This document shows positions 6,825-13,170 of a stretch of 19,063 nt of DNA, piece after piece. Numbering within the stretch: position 1 is the stretch's first letter; every line of letters begins with the position of its first letter. This DNA comes from CAZGSG01 sp964528095 (GTDB lineage: Bacteria; Bacteroidota; Bacteroidia; Chitinophagales; Chitinophagaceae): NCBI GenBank assembly GCA_964528095.1, contig CAZGSG010000103.1:1-19063 (forward strand), read 5' to 3'. Made by a program: the position numbers and the translations under genes. The notes beneath the pieces were generated by a model. That model was not told the origin of the DNA. It saw only the letters and a program-made list of their open reading frames with translations, and did no database searches.

Positions 6825-6856
6825 AATACATGGCAGCAATTGCGCTGCCATGTATT
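6825..6856 (-). terminator. 13-bp perfect hairpin between the PA2169-type gene and the PRPP-like gene
   Basis: AATACATGGCAGC (6825-6837), loop AATTGC, GCTGCCATGTATT (6844-6856). On the minus strand the stem is followed by TTCC after ATTTT-like bases, so it can act as a terminator 10 nt past the stop codon of the PA2169-type gene. It also overlaps a sigma54-like promoter, so it may have a regulatory role as an operator. Confidence 0.6.
6835..6850 (-). promoter_or_regulatory. Candidate sigma54 -24/-12 promoter for the PRPP-like/DUF326 operon
   Basis: The minus strand reads TGGCAGCGCAATTGCT, matching consensus TGGCAC-N5-TTGCW at all key bases with the required GG-N10-GC spacing. It predicts transcription starting near 6824, about 29 nt before the ATG at 6795. 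It lies within a perfect hairpin, which could explain part of the symmetry. Confidence 0.45.
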
Positions 6857-6866
6857 CTAATTTAGT

Positions 6867-7331
6867 TTAAGCAGGTTGCGCATCGCGCATTGCTTTTATT
6901 TTGTCATGGGATTTCTTGAGACTGTTTTTTTGATCCATGATCAGTTGTCTTACTTCTGTGGAAAGTTCTGCATCTGTTGAGAGCGCTTCGTTATACGCTT
7001 TTTGAGCAGCATCTTCTCCAAATTCACAGGCTGAAAGTATAGCCTTCCTGTTCTTTCCGGTGAAGGTTGCTTTCACATCCATCCAGGCTCTGTAAATCTT
7101 CCCTTTTACTGTGGTAGTATCAGTTGGTTCATTACCAGAACCCGCTACCCACTTGCTTAACTCGGTAACATAGCCCCTGCTCTCAGTGGCCATGGTTTTA
7201 AAAAGCGCTTTAAGGTCCACGTCTTTCACATCGGCTTCATTTTCTGCTTTTTCATAACCCGCAATTCTATCATTATTGATTTGTATCAGGTCATTCAGTA
7301 CTTCTGCTGTTTTTTCATTTACACTATTCAT
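6867..7331 (-). CDS. PA2169 family four-helix-bundle protein (DUF2383)
   Basis: 154 residues, all-helical in appearance. It begins MNSVNEKTAEVLNDLIQINNDR, with the N-terminal helix pattern of the DUF2383/PA2169 ferritin-like family, followed by GYEKAENE, LKALFKTMATESRGYV, a loop with Thr/Asp, KATFTGKNRKAILSACEFGED and a final charged helix. No signal peptide or membrane segment is present. Members are found in stress-induced gene sets of many bacteria and are sometimes compared to ferritin-like bundles; no activity is established. It is followed by the 13-bp hairpin and appears to be transcribed alone. I could not find a good promoter match upstream. Confidence 0.88.
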   Translation of the reverse strand: MNSVNEKTAEVLNDLIQINNDRIAGYEKAENEADVKDVDLKALFKTMATESRGYVTELSKWVAGSGNEPTDTTTVKGKIYRAWMDVKATFTGKNRKAILSACEFGEDAAQKAYNEALSTDAELSTEVRQLIMDQKNSLKKSHDKIKAMRDAQPA

Positions 7332-7440
7332 AACATTGATTTTTATAGTTTAACAATTGAGTAATATTTTCTACGATCCGTTCCTCATTTTGAATCCTGC
7401 CTTATTTTCATAAAGCAGGCCAACAGCTAATTAGCCTTTT

Positions 7441-7465
7441 AAACTACCGGCTATAAGGGTAGTTT
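7441..7465. repeat. Perfect 8-bp inverted repeat in the topoisomerase/PA2169 spacer
   Basis: AAACTACC, 9-nt gap, GGTAGTTT, lying about 110 nt upstream of the PA2169-type gene start and 106 nt past the topoisomerase stop. There is no T tract on either side, so it looks more like an operator than a terminator. A 10-bp palindrome GCTAATTAGC lies next to it at 7426-7435. The rest of the spacer (7332-7570) shows no gene. Confidence 0.4.
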
Positions 7466-7570
7466 CTATATTTCCCCCTCGAATTTGCTATTTATTAAGA
7501 GCCTGGAGCTAATCAGACTGTCGTTGATCCGTAGTACAGAAAGGAAAACCATACCATTCTTGAAAAATGT

Positions 7571-8641
7571 TCATAAGCATTTTTTCAACACCTGGATCAG
7601 AAGGTTTTCATCAGATGCGAGTAAGGGAATACTTTTGGGAGTAGCTGACTTATCAATACAATCATGCAATTTATTTTCTTCATACAGGCGAATGATGCCA
7701 GGATGGATATAATACTTTTTACAGACGCTCCTGGTATTCCCTAATTTTTTGCTTACTGAATCAATAACAGCAACAACATTTTTTTTCACTTCCGTAGCTG
7801 TCGAAGCGGCAGGCAATTCGCGGAGTTTTTTTAAGGCCTGTAATGTGCCTGCCCAGGTACGAAAATCTTTTGCGGAAAAATCGGATTTAGCCGCATTGTG
7901 AATATAATTATTGACCATTCCGGAATCAATGCACTTTTTCACTTTGTTGTTGTCATAATATTGAAACAGCTCTTTTCCCGGAATGTCCCGGCATTGTTTA
8001 ACTATGCGGGCCAGGCTTTTATTTTTTAAAGAGATCGTATGCTCCACCCCTTTCTTGCCTTTGAAGCAAAAGACCATTTGTTCATTTTTTATACTCACAT
8101 GTTTATCCTTTAGCGTAGTAAGCCCATAGGAGCCATATAGTTTTTCATAACCATTGCTTCCTATCCTGATATAGGTTTGTTCCATCAGGTTGATAGCTGT
8201 AGCAAGTACTTTATCCTGCTGCAATTCGCCGATCGAAAGATCTTTTTTGATCTTTCGGCGAATACCGGGAAGAGCTTTCCCAAATTCAAACAGCCGGTGA
8301 AACTTGGTTTCGTTCCTCAGATCGCTCCATTGTGCGTGATAACGGTATTGTTTCCTGCTGAGCAGGTCGATGCCCGTAGCCTGAATATGCCCGTTTTCCT
8401 TTGCACAGATCCACACTTTTTTCCAGGAAGGAGGAATAGCGAGTTTCCTGATTCTTTCCAGGGTCGATTTGTCTTTTACGATCTTCTTACCTGAGAGATA
8501 TACAAAGCTTTTCCCTTTTTTTAAACGTTCTATACCAGGCGTTTTAATATCCACATAAGATAAATGCGCCAATTTAGCCACCTGTTTATAATCCCTGTCA
8601 ATAATAAGATGTCGCTGGTGAGATATTTTGAAGGCTTGCAT
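7571..8641 (-). CDS. DNA topoisomerase IB (poxvirus-like bacterial type)
   Basis: 356 residues from ATG at 8641. The N-terminal domain (about 1-90) contains RKLAIPPSWKKVWICA and HIQATGID, the usual DNA-clamp signature. The catalytic domain has YIRIGSNGYEKLYGSYGLTTL with R159, the hairpin FCFKGKKGVEH with the active-site Lys (about 194), DFRTWAGT with R261, and the nucleophile Y311 in KKYYIHPGII. The enzyme relaxes supercoils by a 3'-phosphotyrosyl intermediate without ATP. A longer frame starts at 8701, but the extra 20 residues are not family-like and would extend past the promoter element at 8662-8677. It diverges from the PNPOx-like gene. The promoter motif links it to the Ku unit. Confidence 0.95.
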   Translation of the reverse strand: MQAFKISHQRHLIIDRDYKQVAKLAHLSYVDIKTPGIERLKKGKSFVYLSGKKIVKDKSTLERIRKLAIPPSWKKVWICAKENGHIQATGIDLLSRKQYRYHAQWSDLRNETKFHRLFEFGKALPGIRRKIKKDLSIGELQQDKVLATAINLMEQTYIRIGSNGYEKLYGSYGLTTLKDKHVSIKNEQMVFCFKGKKGVEHTISLKNKSLARIVKQCRDIPGKELFQYYDNNKVKKCIDSGMVNNYIHNAAKSDFSAKDFRTWAGTLQALKKLRELPAASTATEVKKNVVAVIDSVSKKLGNTRSVCKKYYIHPGIIRLYEENKLHDCIDKSATPKSIPLLASDENLLIQVLKKCL

Positions 8642-8661
8642 GTTGCGATTTTGGTAAGTAT

Positions 8662-8677
8662 TGAAAAATAAATGCCA
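8662..8677 (-). promoter_or_regulatory. GGCAY-N5-TTTCA-N-TA element upstream of topoisomerase IB
   Basis: The minus strand reads TGGCATTTATTTTTCA followed by ATA, 20 nt before the ATG at 8641. Spacing and fixed bases equal those of the sites before the 67-aa gene, Ku and the DUF5670 gene. It also argues for 8641 as the true topoisomerase start. Confidence 0.55.
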
Positions 8678-8726
8678 GAAGCAAATGCCTGTTTTCCCCA
8701 CGAAAACCGCCCATATTATCTTGTTT

Positions 8727-8742
8727 TGGGGAATTTATTGCA
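8727..8742 (+). promoter_or_regulatory. Candidate sigma54-like promoter for the PNPOx-like pair
   Basis: TGGGGAATTTATTGCA has GG-N10-GC spacing and a perfect TTGCA -12 half; the -24 half is TGGGG where TGGCA is expected. A start near 8753 would give a leader of about 75 nt to the ATG at 8828 and excludes the longer frame from 8672. Confidence 0.35.
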
Positions 8743-8827
8743 AGGTCCCTTTCGTATAACTACTTATTTTAAAGCCTTATCCAGCTTGGTATCACATTTG
8801 GATTTACTTAATACAAACCTACTTTAT

Positions 8828-9322
8828 ATGCCAGCCGATACCAACCTTCAATTTATACGCGAAAAGATTTGCCAGGTGCGTAGTGCCATCATGTACAGTA
8901 TGAGCAATGACCTGGTCAAATTGCCTAATAATATTGTTTCCGCTGTAAAAGTGGATGAGGAAGGTCAGCTTTGGTTTGTATGCAACCGGCCATCTGCCAG
9001 TATTGCACAGTATGATCCTTCATTTCCGGCACGCCTGCATTTTTACAGGAAAGGAACAATGTTTCATATGGAAGTGAGTGGAAAAGCAACAATTGTAGAG
9101 GAACCTGGCGAAGAAATACCATTTGAGCAATATGGTTCCACTCCCCCACTTCTTATCAGGATGTCAATTAATAACGTAGAATATACAGAACCACATGAAA
9201 AGAAGAAAGGAAAACTGGAGTTAATTATAGAAAAAGGATACCAATGGGTATTAAGAACTATTGCAACAGGCCATGATAACAGATCGGTATTGTCAAAACT
9301 GAGCTCGATGAAAAGGGCCTGA
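8828..9322 (+). CDS. Pyridoxamine 5'-phosphate oxidase-like (general stress FMN-binding split barrel) protein
   Basis: 164 residues from ATG at 8828. The opening LQFIREKICQVRSAIMYSMS followed by strands SAVKVDEEGQLWFVCNRPS, FPARLHFYRKGTMFHMEVSGKATIVEE fits the PNPOx-like split-barrel fold of general stress protein 26-type proteins, which bind FMN or related flavins in the cytoplasm. The C-terminal third (after about 105) is a lineage-specific extension. An in-frame ATG at 8672 would add 52 residues without family resemblance and would cover both divergent promoters, so it is not used. The next gene follows after 24 nt and seems a diverged paralog, making a two-gene operon. Cofactor and substrate cannot be told from the sequence. 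Confidence 0.78.
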   Translation: MPADTNLQFIREKICQVRSAIMYSMSNDLVKLPNNIVSAVKVDEEGQLWFVCNRPSASIAQYDPSFPARLHFYRKGTMFHMEVSGKATIVEEPGEEIPFEQYGSTPPLLIRMSINNVEYTEPHEKKKGKLELIIEKGYQWVLRTIATGHDNRSVLSKLSSMKRA

Positions 9323-9346
9323 TCTCTTAATTATTAAAATGAACTT

Positions 9347-9733
9347 ATGAATAAGGATTTACAATTAATACGGCAGAAAGTGCGTGATATACAATTTGGC
9401 CTGTTACAGGTACGTGACAACGATGTAAAAACAAGCTGGCAGGTAAGAGCTACCACGAATGAGGATAGTTCATTGAGCTGTATAATAAAAGATATTTCAC
9501 TTCGCAAAAAGTTAATCAATCGTAATGTGAACCTGATTCAGAAATACAAGGATGACTACCTGTATATAACTGGCAAGGTCTCCAGCGAAGTCAATAATGG
9601 TAGTAAAATACTTTCGCTTCATATTCTTAAAGCTTGCTGGTTTGTACGTAAATACAGGGGAGGCGTGGCCTGGTTACAGGAAAAACATGTGTATGAAAAC
9701 TTTCGGGTAGAAGATCTCGAAATGGCTTCCTGA
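9347..9733 (+). CDS. Probable diverged PNPOx-like paralog of the upstream gene
   Basis: 128 residues. Its start (LQLIRQKVRDIQFGLLQ) aligns with the LQFIREKICQVRSAIM start of the preceding protein, and a similar strand order follows: WQVRATTNEDSSLSCIIKD, then RNVNLIQKYKDDYLYITGKVSSEV and LHILKACWFVRKY. The phosphate/flavin-contact residues expected in active PNPOx enzymes are not clear, so it may have lost cofactor binding or pair with its neighbour. There is no signal peptide. The 24-nt spacing indicates one transcript. The family assignment is by resemblance to the neighbour only; treat it as a hypothetical protein if that comparison fails. Confidence 0.6.
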   Translation: MNKDLQLIRQKVRDIQFGLLQVRDNDVKTSWQVRATTNEDSSLSCIIKDISLRKKLINRNVNLIQKYKDDYLYITGKVSSEVNNGSKILSLHILKACWFVRKYRGGVAWLQEKHVYENFRVEDLEMAS

Positions 9734-9743
9734 TAATATTTAC

Positions 9744-10946
9744 TTAACGTGTGAATGAAAAGAGTTGGGAATGTTTATTTTTCCTTCCTGTTATTAAATC
9801 CCTGATGATCTTTGCGGCAATAAGGCTGAATGTAATACCATTTCCTCCGTATCCCAACGCAAAATAAGTATGTGGCCGTTGAGGTATACAGCCAATATAA
9901 GGTAAGCCGTCTTTTGTTGATGCAAATGTTCCCGCCCATTTGAAATCTGTTTTGAAAGGAATAGAGGGGAACAATTTCCTGAATGAATTTTCCAGTTCTC
10001 TTGCTTTACGTGTTAAAACCTCATCTCTTTTTTTGGGATTAGAAAATTCATCGTCTTTTCCTCCAATGATCAGCCTGTTATCACTTGTGGTTCGCAGATA
10101 GAGATAGGGGTCTGCTGTTTCCCAGATCAATGCATTTTTATACCAGAAATCTTTTTTTGCAAAGGGCTCACTTGCTATCGCGTAAGTCGACTGAAGATCC
10201 TGTACCTTTTGGGGAATGTATTGCTGAGATTCATATCCACAGGCGATGACAAGTTTTTTTGCATTGATCTTATGTTTTTCAGCGGTGATAAGCTCCACAC
10301 CTTTTTTATGATGATGGATAGCGATAATATCCGTGTTATCATATACTTCCAGGCCTTTTGAAATACATTGCTCAAAAATAGCGTGGGTGATCTTATAGGC
10401 GTCGGCTTCTGCTCCATCGGCTGACAATAAAGCTCCAGATTTTTTAAAACCAAATTTCGAATAGATATCTTTTTCCTCGAGCCATTTTAAAGAGATGCCT
10501 GCTTTTTGTCTTAGTTTCAGTTCCTTCTCAAGGCCGGGAAGATCTTTATTATACGATGCATACTGGAGACTCGGCTTATTCACAAAAAGCCCGGGTACTT
10601 TAAGCCGGTCGCAGATTTTTTCCAAATCATATATTGCCTGCCTGCAAAGAAGATAAGAGTCAACCGCATTTTTTTCTCCTACCAACTCAATAAGCTCGTG
10701 CAGCGGTTTGTCTATTTCATATTGTAATAAGGCTGTACTGGCGGCCGTGCTACCCGTGCCTGCATGGCGGCGGTCAACCACCACTACTTTATGACCAGCC
10801 TGGCAAAGATGCCATGCTACCAGGGCGCCACTGATACCGGCCCCCATTATGACTATATCTGTTTTTATATTAGCGGCCAGGGATGGATAGCTATTGATGA
10901 TCCCGTGACGAAGCAACCAATATGGATAGGAAGATCGAAGATTCAT
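9744..10946 (-). CDS. FAD-dependent oxidoreductase, DAO/glycine-oxidase-like family
   Basis: 400 residues from ATG at 10946, beginning MNLRSSYPYWLLRHGI, a usual opening in Bacteroidota members. The Rossmann ADP-binding motif DIVIMGAGISGALVAWHL (GxGxxG) follows at about residues 30-47, and VVVVDRR gives the acidic residue for the ribose. GSTAASTALLQYEID is the typical DAO-family block after it. The C-terminus holds WAGTFASTKDGLPYIGCIP and YFALGYGGNGITFS, the second FAD-contact region. Such enzymes oxidise amines or amino acids to imines and reduce O2 to H2O2 or pass electrons on; the substrate is unknown. A frame from 11018 adds 24 residues that are not family-like. It converges on the PNPOx-like pair with 10 nt between. 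Confidence 0.88.
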   Translation of the reverse strand: MNLRSSYPYWLLRHGIINSYPSLAANIKTDIVIMGAGISGALVAWHLCQAGHKVVVVDRRHAGTGSTAASTALLQYEIDKPLHELIELVGEKNAVDSYLLCRQAIYDLEKICDRLKVPGLFVNKPSLQYASYNKDLPGLEKELKLRQKAGISLKWLEEKDIYSKFGFKKSGALLSADGAEADAYKITHAIFEQCISKGLEVYDNTDIIAIHHHKKGVELITAEKHKINAKKLVIACGYESQQYIPQKVQDLQSTYAIASEPFAKKDFWYKNALIWETADPYLYLRTTSDNRLIIGGKDDEFSNPKKRDEVLTRKARELENSFRKLFPSIPFKTDFKWAGTFASTKDGLPYIGCIPQRPHTYFALGYGGNGITFSLIAAKIIRDLITGRKNKHSQLFSFTR

Positions 10947-11078
10947 AAAGCCTGTTTTAATGGTGACCGTTTTGATATTCAAAACTTCAGCCACATTTCC
11001 GTTATTGTCCTGAAACACCTGACAAGGCCCTCAGGGAAAAAAAATAAAAAAATCCGGTTTATCTCTTTTTTCTGGTGC

Positions 11079-11094
11079 TGGCATCATTTTTTCA
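11079..11094 (+). promoter_or_regulatory. GGCAY-N5-TTTCA-N-TA element upstream of the DUF5670 gene
   Basis: TGGCATCATTTTTTCA followed by ATA. It lies 22 nt before ATG 11117 (13 nt before ATG 11108). The 20-22 nt distance seen at the three sister sites favours 11117 as the start codon. Confidence 0.55.
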
Positions 11095-11116
11095 ATAGTG
11101 ATATAAAATGAACAGT

Positions 11117-11287
11117 ATGAAAAAGGCGCTCTATTTATTAGCTATGATGACCCTCGCAGGTTGGATAATGGGCTTTTTCATGTTTAATGCAGGAACGGTT
11201 ATACATCTGCTCTTCATCCTTGCAGCTTTATTGTGGATGCAGGCAGTCATTATAAATCCCAAAGAAGCCAGTCGCAGAACCTTATGA
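11117..11287 (+). CDS. DUF5670 / lmo0937-family small membrane protein, 56 aa
   Basis: The peptide MKKALYLLAMMTLAGWIMGF continues with FMFNAGTVIHLLFILAALLWM, the pattern of lmo0937-type (DUF5670) membrane peptides: a first helix ending in a GFF-F motif, the signature Gly/Ala-x-x-IHLL turn, then a second helix and a basic tail (NPKEASRRTL). Function is unknown in all members; they are small stress-associated inner-membrane proteins. An ATG at 11108 in the same frame would add MNS; the promoter spacing argues for 11117. It is monocistronic: the promoter-like element is directly upstream and a rho-independent terminator follows 25 nt after the stop. Confidence 0.82.
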   Translation: MKKALYLLAMMTLAGWIMGFFMFNAGTVIHLLFILAALLWMQAVIINPKEASRRTL

Positions 11288-11312
11288 AATGAGTTGTGTA
11301 AAGAGAACATCG

Positions 11313-11343
11313 AATGAGCCCCTTTCCGGAGCTCATTTTTTTT
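11313..11343 (+). terminator. Rho-independent terminator after the DUF5670 gene
   Basis: AATGAGC and GCTCATT form a 7-bp stem around CCCTTTCCGGA, and the right arm runs into eight T. It stops plus-strand transcription before the convergent amylase gene. Confidence 0.8.
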
Positions 11344-11425
11344 GCCACCAGGGCAAATATAAAATCATGAAGCCTGTGCTGCTATCAATAGCATTTATAA
11401 AATGATAATACACCCCCAATTCTAC

Positions 11426-12925
11426 TTATGACCTGATGAATTTCAGCGCTTCCTCTCTTACCCATACTGACACAGAAGCGTCTTTTACCAGAAAATTACC
11501 CCAGCCGTTTTTATCGATTTTTACTTTTTCCTCGTGTCCGCCGCAAATATCGACGAATGTTTTCCCCACATGACGTTTCCCCAGTTCCATACTCTTGAAA
11601 CCCGCCGATCCGTTGGTGACGAGTACAGCACAGCCTGAAAAATCTTTGCTTTTATCACCCTCCCTGGTCCAGCCAATGGTATTGCCATGATCAAAATAAT
11701 CCCGCTGCATACCATACGATAGATGTTTGCGGGCTTTCATCATTTCGGCCAGGCCGGGAACAGCATTCAATTCGATATGAATTTCTTCTCCTTCACGATT
11801 ATCTGAATATTTGGCGCCATAAATAGCCGGGTAAAACACACAGGGTATTCCTTGTTCCCGCAGCAGGATGAGTGCGTACGCGATAGGCTTAAACCAGTAT
11901 TCAACAACTAATTCAAGCGCCTGCAATGGCTGTGTATCATGATTGTCGACGAACGTAACGCTAAGCGATGGATTATTCTGTAAAAGGCTGTTGTCGAAAA
12001 TTGTGCGCATATCATAATCATTACCGCCCAAGGAAGCCTGATGAAAATTAAAATGCAGAGGTACATCCATCAACTGTATCTTCCCGCCGGTCACTTCAAT
12101 GTATTTTAATAATGGATTTACATCCCTGCGCCAGTATTCGCCCACGCAAAAAAAGTCTCGCTGAAAATGATTGCGAAGATGGTCCAGCCATTCCGAAAAA
12201 AACCCGGGAGTGATATGTTTAATAGCATCCAGGCGGAAGCCGTCTATTTTTGTTGTATTAATATACCATTCTCCCCATTTTTTTAGTTCTTCCCTCACGT
12301 TTTGATTGCGAAATTCTATATCGGCACCGCTCAGGTAATCGAAGTTTCCTTTTTCTTCTTCAATTAAATTATCCCATTCAGTACCATGCTCATTGAGGAT
12401 TTTATAAATCGCCTCTTTATTTTCACCGCCTCCGTCAATTCCGGAAAAGCTATGCCAGTCCCAGACATACTCAGAGTATTTATTTTTCCTTCCCGGAAAT
12501 GTAAATTTTGTCCAGATGTCCATTTCTTTTTGTTCACCGATCGTTTCGGTCCTGTTTTCCGCGTCTACCTGTATGACGGGTACTTTTTCAGTTTCATCCG
12601 CACCATGTTTATGATTCAATACAATATCCGCTAAAACCTGTACCCGGTTTTTATGCAGGGCTTTGATGCACTGCAGGTATTCAGCTTTTGTACCAAAGCG
12701 GGTTCTGACCGTTCCTTTCTGATCAAATTCGCCGAGATCATACAAATCATATACAGCGTAGCCGGGATCGTAGGTGCCATAGGCAGACTTGAACGCCGGG
12801 GGAAGCCAGGCATGAGTAACACCGAGCGAAGCGAGATGAGCAGACTGATCGGCAGCATGCTTCCATAAATCACCTTCCGGAGAATAGTACCAATGGAAGA
12901 ATTGAAAAAGGGTCATATTACTCAT
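11426..12925 (-). CDS. Cytoplasmic alpha-amylase, glycoside hydrolase family 13 (subfamily 5-like)
   Basis: 499 residues and no signal peptide, so it acts inside the cell. The four GH13 regions are intact: DIVLNH (100-105); GFRLDAIKH with nucleophile D233; GEYW with acid/base E263; FVDNHD with transition-state stabiliser D330. The opening TLFQFFHWYY and the inserted domain B between about 105 and 205 resemble bacterial liquefying or maltohexaose-forming amylases (GH13_5). The C-terminal domain about 400-499 is the usual beta-sandwich. It hydrolyses internal alpha-1,4 bonds of maltodextrins or glycogen-like polymers; as an intracellular enzyme it probably turns over storage glucan. It is monocistronic, with no other glycogen genes nearby. 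The 245-nt spacer to the divergent kinase shows no clear promoter. Confidence 0.95.
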   Translation of the reverse strand: MSNMTLFQFFHWYYSPEGDLWKHAADQSAHLASLGVTHAWLPPAFKSAYGTYDPGYAVYDLYDLGEFDQKGTVRTRFGTKAEYLQCIKALHKNRVQVLADIVLNHKHGADETEKVPVIQVDAENRTETIGEQKEMDIWTKFTFPGRKNKYSEYVWDWHSFSGIDGGGENKEAIYKILNEHGTEWDNLIEEEKGNFDYLSGADIEFRNQNVREELKKWGEWYINTTKIDGFRLDAIKHITPGFFSEWLDHLRNHFQRDFFCVGEYWRRDVNPLLKYIEVTGGKIQLMDVPLHFNFHQASLGGNDYDMRTIFDNSLLQNNPSLSVTFVDNHDTQPLQALELVVEYWFKPIAYALILLREQGIPCVFYPAIYGAKYSDNREGEEIHIELNAVPGLAEMMKARKHLSYGMQRDYFDHGNTIGWTREGDKSKDFSGCAVLVTNGSAGFKSMELGKRHVGKTFVDICGGHEEKVKIDKNGWGNFLVKDASVSVWVREEALKFIRS

Positions 12926-13170
12926 GACACATTTTTAGTGGTTAAGGATGTATAATTCTCGTTATGGCATAAATCGTTATAAAACACTATGGCAGATCGA
13001 CTATCAAAAGTTGATTTCCGATTGGTTCGTCATAACTACTTAAAGAGGGAAAACCTGCTTGTTTAAAGAGCATTCAATTATCCTGCCATGTAAAAAACAA
13101 ATAAACTTTTCAGTGATAAAAAGTATATTTATCAACTATTTAAGTATCCTGGAAAACTGATTTCACGAGT

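Noticed and set aside
8642..8701. 20-residue N-terminal extension of topoisomerase IB
   Set aside because: It would start upstream of the promoter-like element and does not resemble the family N-terminus.
8672..8827. 52-residue N-terminal extension of the PNPOx-like protein
   Set aside because: It overlaps both divergent promoter candidates and has no family resemblance.
10175..10453. 92-codon minus-strand frame inside the FAD oxidoreductase
   Set aside because: It is a shifted frame of a clearly conserved gene.
13150..13165. TGGAAAACTGATTTCA as a fifth copy of the TTTCA-type promoter, before the CHASE3 kinase
   Set aside because: It has GGAA where GGCA is expected, lacks the following N-TA, and ends only 5 nt before the start codon.
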